14,977 nucleotides of DNA. It comes from Verrucomicrobiota bacterium (GTDB lineage: Bacteria > Verrucomicrobiota > Verrucomicrobiia > Chthoniobacterales > Terrimicrobiaceae). The stretch covers positions 1 to 14,977 of the forward strand of contig JAPLTI010000088.1 in NCBI GenBank assembly GCA_026398285.1, in the 5' to 3' direction. The position numbers and the translations under genes are program-made. The notes under the pieces are model-generated. The model ran no database searches. It worked only from the letters and a program-made list of their open reading frames with translations, and was not told the DNA's origin. Of this stretch, positions 1-7,388 are shown one piece after another. Position 1 is the first letter of the stretch. Every line of letters starts with the position of its first letter.

Positions 1-93
1 GTTTCCTTTTGAATTTGCCCGTTGGCAGTGGATAAGCGCGCTTGGGTTTTAAAGAACGAGCTCAACTCTCGGCAAGCGCAGGAGCGTGGGGGG

Positions 94-165
94 AGCCGAC
101 AGTCGGATTCGAACCGACGACCAGCGGTTTACAAAACCGCTGCTCTACCACTGAGCTATGTCGGC
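94..165 (-). tRNA. tRNA-Thr (anticodon UGU)
   Basis: Read on the minus strand, this 72-nt stretch folds into a complete cloverleaf. The acceptor stem pairs GCCGACA (159-165) with TGTCGGC (95-101). The D arm is GCTC/GAGC, the anticodon stem GCGGT/ACCGC encloses the loop TTTGTAA, and the T arm GTCGG/CCGAC encloses TTCGAAT. Positions 34-36 are TGT, which reads threonine ACA codons. The discriminator base is T (94). The next bases are CCC, so CCA is not encoded and must be added enzymatically. The gene is divergent from hom, the first threonine-pathway gene, with 121 bp between them. Confidence 0.96.
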
Positions 166-258
166 GTGGAAGAATGGGGAAGTTTCCACACTTTCGCATC
201 GGATGCAAGAGCCGTTTCAAAGCGCGAGCGGTGGCGTGTTCTGTCTTTACAGTCCAAT

Positions 259-281
259 GCGGGGACGCTGATATTCCCCGC
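259..281 (+). promoter_or_regulatory. Hairpin immediately upstream of the hom start codon
   Basis: A 7-bp GC-rich inverted repeat, GCGGGGA (259-265) and TCCCCGC (275-281), encloses a 9-nt loop and ends five bases before the hom ATG. In the hom mRNA this stem would lie within the ribosome footprint and would hide the only G-rich run near the start. There is no T-run after it, so it is not an intrinsic terminator. A role in translational control is inference. Confidence 0.35.
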
Positions 282-286
282 TCTCA

Positions 287-1585
287 ATGACACAAAGAAT
301 CGGCATAGGATTGGCAGGGTTTGGAACGGTTGGCGCCGGGGTTTATAAAAACCTCCTCCGCAATGCCGCTCTTTTGGAGCAGCGGATCGGTGTTCAGTTC
401 GAGGTGCGCAAGATTGCTGTGCGCGATTTGAAGAAGGCGCGCGATGTTCAGGCGCCTACAGAGATTTTTACAGCGTCACCCGATGACCTTCTGGTCGATC
501 CCTCGATCGATGTGGTGGTGGAACTCATGGGTGGCATCGATCTCCCGCTGGCTTTCGTGAAAAAAGCCATCGCCGCTGGCAAGATCGTTATCACCGGCAA
601 CAAGGCGCTCTTGGCGGAGCACGGGCGTGAGATTTTTCAACTGGCTGCTGAGAAGCGGGTGCCGGTTTTCTACGAAGCGGCCGTTGCGGGTGGAATTCCG
701 ATCATTAAATCCGTGCGCGAGGCTTTTGTGGGAAACCGCTTCGAGGCCATCCATGGAATCCTCAATGGCACGAGCAATTATATTTTGAGTCGGATGACCG
801 ATGAGGGGTTGGATTTTGCTCCTGTCCTCGCAGAGGCCCAGAAACTCGGCTACGCGGAGGCGGATCCCGCGCTGGATGTGAATGGCTGGGATGCCGCGCA
901 CAAGGCGATCATTCTCGCCTCGCTGGCCTATGGATTCTGGATCGATCCGAAGGATGTCCTCGTCGAAGGCATCGAAAAAGTCACCGCAGCTGATATTCAA
1001 TTTGCGCACGAACTCGGCTATCGCATCAAGTTGCTCGCCTCCATCAAGGCTGACGAGAAGAGCTTCATCGAGGTGCGAGTGGTGCCGACGCTCATTCCAA
1101 AAACCCATGTTCTCGCTTCGGTGAATGGCGTCTTCAATGCCGTGGCCGTGAAAGGCGATGTCGTGGGAGAGGCTCTTTTCTACGGACGCGGCGCAGGTCA
1201 GGATCCGACATCCAGTTCCGTCCTCGGCGACCTCGCAGAGGCGGCGGCCTTCATGCAGTCGCCCCGCCGTTGTGTCGGCTTCACCTCGCATGATCTCTAC
1301 GGGCGTTGCAAGCCGGTGGACGAAACCATTTCCAAATACTACCTGCGTCTCGGCGTGGAGGATCGTCCGGGCGTGCTGGCGCAGATAGCCGGCACCTTGG
1401 CCAAAGCCGATATCGGCATCCTTTCGGTGATCCAACCGGAGGGCCTTGTGGATGGCTCCGTGCCTCTCATCCTCACGCTTCATGACGCGCCCTACGGATC
1501 GATGAAAAAAACCGCGAACGAGTTGGCATCCCTTCCTTGCGTGAAGGGAACGCCGCTCCTGCTTCACATGGAGGCCTTCTCGTGA
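287..1585 (+). CDS. hom: Homoserine dehydrogenase with C-terminal ACT domain
   Basis: Catalyses NAD(P)H-dependent reduction of aspartate-4-semialdehyde to homoserine, the branch point to threonine and methionine, in the cytoplasm. The 432-residue protein has a Rossmann motif GLAGFGTVGAG at residues 8-18, the family signature around GILNGTSNYILSRM, the catalytic-domain stretch KLGYAEADPALDVNGWDAAHK (the Lys at about residue 206 fits the catalytic lysine), and a C-terminal ACT domain beginning near YYLRLGVEDRPGVLAQIAGTL at about residue 350. The length matches the usual ACT-containing bacterial enzyme of 420-440 residues. ACT domains of this family commonly mediate threonine feedback inhibition. 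Translation starts at the ATG directly before the Rossmann strand; no clear Shine-Dalgarno is seen, only a hairpin. The stop overlaps the thrC start, so the two are translationally coupled. Confidence 0.97.
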   Translation: MTQRIGIGLAGFGTVGAGVYKNLLRNAALLEQRIGVQFEVRKIAVRDLKKARDVQAPTEIFTASPDDLLVDPSIDVVVELMGGIDLPLAFVKKAIAAGKIVITGNKALLAEHGREIFQLAAEKRVPVFYEAAVAGGIPIIKSVREAFVGNRFEAIHGILNGTSNYILSRMTDEGLDFAPVLAEAQKLGYAEADPALDVNGWDAAHKAIILASLAYGFWIDPKDVLVEGIEKVTAADIQFAHELGYRIKLLASIKADEKSFIEVRVVPTLIPKTHVLASVNGVFNAVAVKGDVVGEALFYGRGAGQDPTSSSVLGDLAEAAAFMQSPRRCVGFTSHDLYGRCKPVDETISKYYLRLGVEDRPGVLAQIAGTLAKADIGILSVIQPEGLVDGSVPLILTLHDAPYGSMKKTANELASLPCVKGTPLLLHMEAFS

Positions 1586-2676
1586 ACGAGCCGCTCAACG
1601 ACAAAGGCGTGATCCACCGCTATCGGCAGTTCCTGCCCGTGAGCGATTCCACGCCGGTGATCTCTCTCAGCGAGGGCTCGACACCACTCATCCATTCGCC
1701 ACGCCTCAGCGAAAAAGCAGGCGCCGAGGTTTACTTGAAATTCGAGGGGCTCAACCCCACGGGTTCCTTCAAGGATCGCGGCATGACGGTCGCCATCTCC
1801 AAGGCGGTGGAGGACGGCGCCAAGACGGTTATCTGCGCCTCCACAGGAAATACCAGCGCTGCCGCTGCAGCCTACGCCGCCCGTGCGGGAATCCAGTGCG
1901 CTGTGATTTTGCCTGCCGGTAAAATCGCCATTGGCAAGCTGGTGCAGGCTTTTGTTTATGGCGCCAAGGTTGTGGCGATCCGTGGAAATTTCGACGACGC
2001 CCTGCGCATCGTGCGCGAGTTCGGCGGCATCGATGGCGTGGCGATTGTGAATTCGATCAACCCTCACCGCATCGAGGGCCAGAAGACGGCGTCGTTTGAA
2101 GTTATCGAAGATCTCGGCGACGCGCCGGATATCCACATCCTGCCTGTTGGAAACGCGGGTAACATTACTGCCTACTGGAAGGGCTATCGCGAATTCCACG
2201 CCGCTGGACGCTCGACTCGCTTGCCAAAAATGGTCGGTTTCCAAGCCGCTGGTTCAGCCCCGATTTTCTTCAATCATCCCATCGAAAAACCTGACACTGT
2301 TGCCACTGCGATCCGCATCGGCAACCCGGCGAGCTGGCAAGCTGCGAACAATGCTGTGAGCGAATCCGGCGGGTGCATTGATATCGTCACAGACGAGGAA
2401 ATCCTCGCCGCACAGGCTTGGTTGGCTGCCAACGAAGGCATCTTCGTCGAACCCGCCAGCGCCGCCAGCGTGGCGGGATTGTTGAAATGCCATTCCAATG
2501 CCCGCTGCAGCGGATGTCCTTTCGCATCGGTCGTGCGCCCCGGCGCTAAAGTCGTTCTCACCGTTACCGGTCACGGGTTGAAGGATACAGAAACCCCTGT
2601 GAAGTTCGGAGGATTCACCCCGGCCGAGGCGGATGCCAACCTTGCCGCCGTGCGGGCGGTTCTTGATCAAAGCTGA
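1582..2676 (+). CDS. thrC: Threonine synthase (PLP-dependent)
   Basis: Converts O-phosphohomoserine to threonine, the last step of the pathway. I chose the GTG at 1582: it overlaps the hom stop as GTGA and has a good GGAGG (1570-1574) seven bases upstream. An upstream in-frame ATG at 1537 lies inside hom and has no such site. The resulting 364-residue protein is the short, Bacillus-like type. Residues 59-68 (PTGSFKDRGM) carry the PLP-binding Lys64. CASTGNTSAA and GNAGNITAYWKGY are the phosphate-cradle and cofactor loops of fold-type II PLP enzymes. Near the C-terminus, Cys303, Cys309 and Cys312 form a small cysteine cluster in a segment inserted before the conserved VLTVTGHGLKD. I do not know this insertion from textbook family members; it could bind a metal or be incidental. 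Confidence 0.95.
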   Translation: MNEPLNDKGVIHRYRQFLPVSDSTPVISLSEGSTPLIHSPRLSEKAGAEVYLKFEGLNPTGSFKDRGMTVAISKAVEDGAKTVICASTGNTSAAAAAYAARAGIQCAVILPAGKIAIGKLVQAFVYGAKVVAIRGNFDDALRIVREFGGIDGVAIVNSINPHRIEGQKTASFEVIEDLGDAPDIHILPVGNAGNITAYWKGYREFHAAGRSTRLPKMVGFQAAGSAPIFFNHPIEKPDTVATAIRIGNPASWQAANNAVSESGGCIDIVTDEEILAAQAWLAANEGIFVEPASAASVAGLLKCHSNARCSGCPFASVVRPGAKVVLTVTGHGLKDTETPVKFGGFTPAEADANLAAVRAVLDQS

Positions 2677-2684
2677 TTTTTACC

Positions 2685-3879
2685 ATGGCACTGATTGTTC
2701 AAAAATACGGCGGCACTTCGGTTGGGAATCCCGAGCGGATTCAAAATGTTGCAAGGCGCGTTCTGGCAACCCAGCAAGCCGGCAACTCCGTCGTTGTTGT
2801 GGTCTCCGCCATGTCGGGGGTTACCGACGGCTTGATCAAACTCGCCAAGGAAGTCTCGCCATCACCCGCCGAACGGGAAATGGATGTTCTCCTCGCCACC
2901 GGCGAGCAGACGACAATCGCCCTCACAGCGATGGCCATTAATGCTCTCGGAGGTAAGGCGGTTTCACTCACTGGAGCCCAAGCAGGAATCATCACAAGCG
3001 GTGTTCACACGAAGGCGAAAATCGCCAACATCGCCCCGCGTCAGGTCCGGAAATTTCTTGAAGAGGGGAATGTGTGCATCGTCGCCGGATTCCAAGGCCA
3101 GACGCTCGAGGGGCAGATCACCACACTCGGGCGCGGAGGCTCTGATCTGACGTATCAAAGCCGATATGTGCGAGATCTACACGGATGTGGATGGTGTTTA
3201 CACCTGCGACCCGCGCGTAGTGCCGGATGCCAAGAAGATCGACGCAATCGCTTATGACGAGCTTCTGGAAATGGCCAGCAGCGGATCCAAGGTCATGCAA
3301 TCCCGCTCGGTCGAATTCGCCAAAAAATTTAAAGTGCCTTTTGAGGTGCGCAGCAGTTTTAACAACAACAGGGGAACCATCGTGAAAGAAGAATCCATCG
3401 GACTCGAAAACGTCGTCGTGCGCGGCATCAGCCTCGAACGCAAACAGGCCAAGGTCACCATCACCCAGGTGCCGGACAAGCCCGGCACCGCCTCCCGCAT
3501 TTTTACGGCACTCTCTGAGGCGAATGTGATCATCGATGTCATTGTCCAAAATGTCTCCGTAAGCGGATCGACCGACATTTCCTTTACCATGGGCGCCGAC
3601 GAACTCGAAAAGCTCGGACCAGTCATTGACCGCGTGGCCAAGGAAGTCGGGGCCGGCGAGGTCATCAAAAAAAGCGGCATTGCCAAGCTCAGCGTCGTCG
3701 GAATCGGCATGCGCTCCCACTCGGGAGTCGCCGCCACTCTCTTCGAATGCCTCGGCAACGGCGGGGTGAACATCCAAATGATCTCCACCTCCGAAATCAA
3801 AATCGCCGTCATCATCGACGAGGCCCAGATCGAGCACGCCGCCAAACTCGCCCACGCCGCGTTCGGACTGGCGAAGTAG
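2685..3879 (+). pseudogene. lysC: Aspartate kinase, frameshifted by a ~20-bp internal deletion
   Basis: Aspartate kinase makes aspartyl phosphate, the first step to lysine, threonine and methionine. The 5' part (2685-3152, 156 matching residues) begins MALIVQKYGGTSVG and reaches the substrate motif GRGGSDLT. The frame then runs into 34 unrelated residues and stops at 3257. The 3' part continues in another frame from about 3157 (KADMCEIYTDVDGVYTCDPR) through two ACT domains (KVTITQVPDKPGTASRIF and KLSVVGIGMRSHSGVAATLF) to 3879. Family members have seven or eight extra residues between SDLT and KAD; only four bases remain here, so about 20 bases are missing. Restored, the protein would be about 404 residues, the normal length. 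No other disabling change is visible, so the lesion is recent or is an assembly error. An ATG at 3166 could start a separate C-terminal polypeptide, but it lacks most of the kinase fold. The gene follows thrC by 8 bp. Confidence 0.88.
3150..3159 (+). other. lysC deletion/frameshift junction
   Basis: The codon ACG (3150-3152) is the Thr of GRGGSDLT. The codon AAA (3157-3159) in the other frame is the Lys of the conserved KAD. Only TATC lies between them, where a helix of about eight residues is expected. A ribosomal frameshift could not restore the missing helix residues, so recoding does not explain this. The site is not in a homopolymer, so simple base-call slippage is unlikely as well. Confidence 0.75.
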
Positions 3880-3903
3880 TCTGGAGATTTTGCAGCGCCC
3901 ACC

Positions 3904-4434
3904 ATGGATATCTTCGAAAGTGTCGGGAATCTCAGCGAGCAGTTGGGCCTCCCCGTTCTTTTGATTGGTGGCCATGCGGTGAATTTTTACGGCTACAACC
4001 GGACAACGCTTGATGTGGATTTCCTGATCGCGGTGGATAGCTTTCCCGCTTGGCGCTCTGGCTTCGAGTCCATCGGCTATAAGTGGATCGGGCAGACAGA
4101 GAATTTTGTTAGGTTGGAGCCTGTGGCCCCTGCATTGTTTCCGATGGATGTCATGCTGGTCGCGCCGGAGACATTTCAAAAACTTTACGCCGAACGGGTG
4201 GAGTGTCCCATAGGAACTGCGCGGATGAACTTGCCCAAGCCAATTCACCTGATCGCCCTCAAACTGCATGCCATGAAGAATCCCGTGCGCTTGAGGCAAG
4301 GCAAGGACTTGCTCGACATTTTAAATCTCGTTTCCCTTTGCAAGATCGATATCGAGGGGCAAGAGTTCCAAGGCGTCCTCGACCGCTATGCCAACGAAGA
4401 AATCAGAAACCTCGTCCTCCGCTCCATCCCCTGA
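3904..4434 (+). CDS. AbiEii-like nucleotidyltransferase-fold protein (possible toxin)
   Basis: This is a 176-residue protein with the minimal polymerase-beta-like nucleotidyltransferase fold. LLIGGHAVNFYGYNRTTLDVDF (residues 19-40) contains the glycine pair G22-G23 and the paired carboxylates D37 and D39. D82 in FPMDVML is a plausible third metal ligand. The C-terminal half has a Lys-containing helix followed by the GKDLLDIL pattern (residues 133-140) typical of AbiEii/AbiGii-type proteins. Such proteins often act as toxins of toxin-antitoxin or phage-abortive systems, transferring nucleotides to targets such as tRNA; others have housekeeping or unknown roles. It starts 24 bp after lysC, and a small ORF overlaps its 3' end by 47 bp. 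The fold call is good; the substrate and the toxin role are inference. Confidence 0.75.
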   Translation: MDIFESVGNLSEQLGLPVLLIGGHAVNFYGYNRTTLDVDFLIAVDSFPAWRSGFESIGYKWIGQTENFVRLEPVAPALFPMDVMLVAPETFQKLYAERVECPIGTARMNLPKPIHLIALKLHAMKNPVRLRQGKDLLDILNLVSLCKIDIEGQEFQGVLDRYANEEIRNLVLRSIP

Positions 4435-4621
4435 GCAGTCCGGCGCGGATTTTTTTGATCTTCCAGAGATCACCGCTGCAGATGAGGCGTTCTTGAATAG
4501 CCATCCCACGCCGACTTTTGAGCAGCAGATCGCTCATGCCCGTTGGCTGCTCGCGTGGCGCAGGAGTCGGGGAGTTCCGGATGACCACCCGCCTCGTCAG
4601 CACGAGCGGTTTGAGATGTAG
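4388..4621 (+). CDS. Small hypothetical protein overlapping the nucleotidyltransferase (possible antitoxin)
   Basis: A 77-residue ORF begins with ATG 47 bp before the upstream stop and is read in a different frame. The first 20 residues are Ser/Pro/Lys-rich and probably disordered. A predicted helical part follows (ADEAFLNSHPTPTFEQQIAH, then ARWLLAWRRSRG), and the end is charged. I recognise no family. The extensive overlap and same-strand order suggest co-translation with the nucleotidyltransferase, as in two-gene toxin-antitoxin modules, but no HEPN or AbiEi-type DNA-binding domain is present. The gene is small and could be spurious; in its favour, it continues well past the neighbour's stop with normal codon use. 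Confidence 0.5.
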   Translation: MPTKKSETSSSAPSPEQSGADFFDLPEITAADEAFLNSHPTPTFEQQIAHARWLLAWRRSRGVPDDHPPRQHERFEM

Positions 4622-4687
4622 AGTGCAAACTGTCACCAGTTTCTCGTCGCCAACGCGGGGTGGTTCTGTTTGAAGCATCCAGAAATT

Positions 4688-5569
4688 ATGAGCGTTCCGC
4701 AGAATACGATTGCGATTGTTTACGACTACGACCAGACCCTCTCGCCGATCTACATGCAGGAGGAGGCGATCTTCCCGGTTTTTGGAATTGACCCCTCCCA
4801 TTTCTGGAAGCGGTGCGCCGAGTTGGTGCAAAAGCAGGGTTACGACCACGAGCTGGCCTACATGAAGGTGCTTCTCGATTGCCTCGAGATTGATCGACCA
4901 ACGAACGCCCGCCTCCGCGAACTCGGTGCGCGGCTCACATTTTACCCCGGCTTGCCGGAAATGTTCGAGGACCTCAAAAACACGCTCATTACCCCGGAGC
5001 ACGCCGCATATGGAATCCGGGTCGAGCATTACATCGTCTCATCGGGCATGAAGGAACTCATCGAGGGCAGTCGCCTCGCGCCATATGTGCGCAAGATTTT
5101 CGGCTGCGAATTCGCCACCGATGAGCAAGACCGCATCACATTTCCCAAGCGCGCGATCAGCCACACGCAGAAAACCCAATTTCTCTTCCGTATTAACAAA
5201 GGCATGCTGGAACTCGATCAGGATGTGAACGACCACATGGATCCAGCGCTGCGACCGGTTCCTTTTCAGAATATGATTTATGTCGGCGACGGGCCTACCG
5301 ATGTGCCGTGCTTCACTGTCATGCGGCGCAATGGCGGCCAGGCGATTGCGGTTTACAACCCCGAAGATCCCACGCGGACGAGTTTCAAAAAATGCTACCA
5401 ACTTTGCACCCATGCTGATCGCGTGAAAAACATCGCTCCGTCTGATTTTCGTGCAGGGAGCCATCTGCGGCTTCTCCTCGAAGAAATGGTCCTTGAGATA
5501 GAGAACCGAATCATCCAACGCCGCCGCGAAGATCTGGAAGCAGGCACGGTCAAGGCGCCGAAACACTGA
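4688..5569 (+). CDS. HAD-superfamily hydrolase, phosphoserine-phosphatase-like
   Basis: This is a 293-residue cytoplasmic protein with all four HAD motifs. Motif I is YDYDQT (nucleophile D13, acid/base D15), motif II is the serine in IVSSGM (S119), motif III is probably K162, and motif IV is GDGPTD (D201 and D205). The region between motifs I and II (residues 20-110) is a large helical cap, giving a C1-type layout like phosphoserine phosphatases. The order and spacing indicate a phosphatase, but the substrate cannot be told from sequence. I chose the ATG at 4688 because the HAD strand follows directly. A TTG at 4670, with a GGGG run nine bases upstream, would add six residues and cannot be excluded. 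The gene ends four bases before the stop of the convergent antiporter gene. Confidence 0.85.
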   Translation: MSVPQNTIAIVYDYDQTLSPIYMQEEAIFPVFGIDPSHFWKRCAELVQKQGYDHELAYMKVLLDCLEIDRPTNARLRELGARLTFYPGLPEMFEDLKNTLITPEHAAYGIRVEHYIVSSGMKELIEGSRLAPYVRKIFGCEFATDEQDRITFPKRAISHTQKTQFLFRINKGMLELDQDVNDHMDPALRPVPFQNMIYVGDGPTDVPCFTVMRRNGGQAIAVYNPEDPTRTSFKKCYQLCTHADRVKNIAPSDFRAGSHLRLLLEEMVLEIENRIIQRRREDLEAGTVKAPKH

Positions 5570-5573
5570 GCCT

Positions 5574-7085
5574 TCAGAGTAGCAGCAGGAAAACCGCCAC
5601 GCAGATCGCAGTCGGAATCAGCGCTGCGAGGAAAAGTTTCAGCGCGCTCACGCCGTTCTCACCAAAGTAGGATTGCAGGATCGACTGACCGGCTGGATTC
5701 GGTGCATTCGCGATCACGGTAAGCCCGCCGCCGGCGACGGCACCCGCCACGACGGCGAGTTTCGCTTGATCGGAAAATCCGGGCACGAGTGATGCCAGAT
5801 AAGTGATCGCCGCATTGTCGTTGAATGCCGTAAGCACTGTCGACCCGAGAAGGAGTTGCGTGGGATTCAAGCTCGTGAGCACCGGCTCGATCCACCACTG
5901 CTGGCACCCGCCATGAATGACCAGCCCCGCCAGGAAAAATCCCACAAGCACAGGTCCTCGTAGACTGATGGCATCTTGGTTCCTCTCCGTGGCGGCCACA
6001 AAAGCCATAAAGAACATGAAGGTTACAACAACCATGGCCGCATAGTGGGCTGTGTAAACGACAAACCCAATGAACAGCAAATGACACAGAATGATCGGAA
6101 CGGGAACTGCGCCGATCTTGTCCCTACCAGTCGATACTGCCGCCTTCATCGAGAGTAGTTCCCTCCGGAAGACCATAAACGCCAGAGTGTTTGAGATCAG
6201 AATGCACGCGGCGGCCTTCCAGCCGAAGTGGACGAGCATGAAAGGCGTGTCCCAATTCCATTTGCCCGCGACCATTACCACAGGCGGCGCCGCGAAGTGC
6301 GTGAGGGTTCCTCCAATCGAGATATGAACAAAAAGGAGCCCCAGCGTGACATAGCGGAGGTTCATCGAGGGATTCAATTTGTAGAATTTTCCAGCAAGAA
6401 GCAGCGCGCAGATGGTCATTGCGGCGGGTTCCGTGATGAACGAGCCCAGCAGCGGACCAATCGTAAGAATCGCAAACCACCACGCCGCTGGACTCCCTCC
6501 TCCGAAGTCGGCGAATTTTTTCAGCGATCCCTCGGCAAATTGTAAAATCGGCCGCGAGCTGGCGATAGCCATGATCACCACCACAAAAATCGGCTCTGTG
6601 AAGTTCACTCCACTCAAATAGTGCGACGCCACTCCCTGCCCCTTCATCACAAGGATCGCAAGTCCAAGCGGAATAAGCCAGATGCCAAAGACCGCCTCCA
6701 CCTCGCCGAGAAAGTGGAAAACCACAGAGAGAAATTTCTTCCTGTCCAGCTGACGCAAATCCGCCGCACCACCTCCAGCCGTCATCCTCTCGCATTCCAC
6801 CTCGAACCGGTGCGAAACAGCGCGGAACTTCGCCGCAAGAAAGGTGTGCACGATCGCTGCGAAAAAAATGAGCGTCGCCACCAGATTGAAGGGATCCGCC
6901 TGAATCCGCCCGAGAAGCTTTGCTCCCACTCCCTGCACCTGCGCATCGGCATAACTTTCAAGAGGAGTCGGAAATCCCTCTTCCGGCCCTGTCCCTCCCG
7001 CTCCATACAAACACCCAGCCAAACAAACCCAGAAAACCAAGACGGCAAAAATAAGTCGGCGCGCAAAAAAAGTGGGCTTCAACAT
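5574..7085 (-). CDS. Putative Na+/H+ antiporter (PF07399-type integral membrane protein)
   Basis: The 503-residue protein has an N-terminal hydrophobic segment (residues 8-28, possibly a signal anchor), a short polar region, and then about ten to twelve hydrophobic membrane spans. Conserved-looking stretches include AIASSRPILQFAEG, GPLLGSFITEPAAM, GGTLTHFAAPPVVMVAGKW and STVLTAFNDNAAITYLASL, and late in the protein GGGLTVIANAPNPAG. These resemble the putative Na+/H+ antiporter family PF07399 and, more broadly, the ion transporter fold with Asn/Asp-rich broken helices. The predicted role is cation/proton exchange in the inner membrane; ion specificity is not determined. It stands alone on the minus strand, divergent from ribE across an AT-rich region with two operator-like palindromes. 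Its 3' end nearly touches the convergent HAD gene. Confidence 0.82.
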   Translation of the reverse strand: MLKPTFFARRLIFAVLVFWVCLAGCLYGAGGTGPEEGFPTPLESYADAQVQGVGAKLLGRIQADPFNLVATLIFFAAIVHTFLAAKFRAVSHRFEVECERMTAGGGAADLRQLDRKKFLSVVFHFLGEVEAVFGIWLIPLGLAILVMKGQGVASHYLSGVNFTEPIFVVVIMAIASSRPILQFAEGSLKKFADFGGGSPAAWWFAILTIGPLLGSFITEPAAMTICALLLAGKFYKLNPSMNLRYVTLGLLFVHISIGGTLTHFAAPPVVMVAGKWNWDTPFMLVHFGWKAAACILISNTLAFMVFRRELLSMKAAVSTGRDKIGAVPVPIILCHLLFIGFVVYTAHYAAMVVVTFMFFMAFVAATERNQDAISLRGPVLVGFFLAGLVIHGGCQQWWIEPVLTSLNPTQLLLGSTVLTAFNDNAAITYLASLVPGFSDQAKLAVVAGAVAGGGLTVIANAPNPAGQSILQSYFGENGVSALKLFLAALIPTAICVAVFLLLL

Positions 7086-7171
7086 GGCAGGCCGTGTCTA
7101 ACACAGCCTCGCCCATCGGCAAACCAGATCTGCTTTCCCCGCCCACCTAAAAACAATGGCAAAAAAAATGA

Positions 7172-7191
7172 ACGATCGTCCAAAAATTTGG
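7172..7191. repeat. Operator-like repeat, copy 1 (antiporter-proximal)
   Basis: The core ACGATCGT (7172-7179) is flanked to give a 14-nt near-palindrome with one mismatched pair. The full 20-nt unit matches 7283-7302 at 18 of 20 positions in direct orientation. It also matches 7271-7290 at 17 of 20 when inverted. Its centre is about 90 bp upstream of the antiporter start codon. Confidence 0.6.
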
Positions 7192-7272
7192 TTTTTAAGA
7201 TGGAAGAAGTGGGGTTCAAAAAAATCAAAAATTTATCTCAAAACAAATAAAATCATATTTTTACAAACAACA

Positions 7273-7300
7273 AAAAATTTGGACGATCGTCCAAATTTTT
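7273..7300. repeat. Perfect 28-nt palindrome, copy 2 (ribE-proximal)
   Basis: The sequence is its own reverse complement over 28 bases, with centre GGACGATCGTCC at 7281-7292 and eight-base AT-rich arms on each side. There is no loop and neither flanking gene ends here, so it is not an ordinary terminator. The size and the TTGGACGA/TCGTCCAA half-sites suit a dimeric repressor, for example of the TetR type. A dispersed palindromic (REP-like) element is the other main reading. Its centre is about 102 bp upstream of the ribE start. Confidence 0.7.
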
Positions 7301-7388
7301 GGTCGCACGGCAAATGGTGTGATGTGGTTTTGCGGCGGGTGGGGATTTGATTTGCATGGGGTGCATCGCGGCATTGATAGTCGGTGGC

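Larger units (their letters stand above)
7086..7388. promoter_or_regulatory. AT-rich divergent promoter region between the antiporter gene and ribE
   Basis: These 303 bases have no convincing gene. The middle (about 7150-7305) is far more AT-rich than its surroundings, with A- and T-tracts, and should contain the promoters for the antiporter gene (minus) and ribE (plus). It holds two copies of an operator-like palindrome, listed separately. No FMN riboswitch-like structure is evident ahead of ribE. I could not assign -10/-35 boxes with confidence because the AT-rich stretch offers many weak matches. Confidence 0.55.

Noticed and set aside
22..348. Two overlapping plus-strand reading frames across the tRNA-Thr gene (22-348 and 42-290)
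   Set aside because: They are antisense translations of the tRNA; the peptide VGFEPTTSGLQ is a well-known kind of spurious product of tRNA antisense reading.
3144..3180. Programmed ribosomal frameshift to join the two lysC halves
   Set aside because: There is no slippery heptamer at the junction, and a shift by one base would still leave seven to eight conserved residues missing.
3118..4299. Long minus-strand open frame of 393 codons opposite lysC and the nucleotidyltransferase gene
   Set aside because: Antisense shadow in GC-rich DNA; the translation is His/Asp-rich with no domain, while both plus-strand genes have clear family motifs. The same applies to the 363-codon frame at 476-1567 (minus).
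6621..7250. Plus-strand frame of 209 codons opposite the antiporter's 5' end
   Set aside because: Antisense shadow of a clear membrane protein; the translation is Arg/Lys/Pro-rich without any motif.
7156..7350. Small plus-strand ORF of 64 codons in the antiporter/ribE intergenic region
   Set aside because: Its composition reflects A/T tracts and the duplicated palindrome (repeated DRPKIW/DRPNFW); no ribosome site and no recognisable domain.
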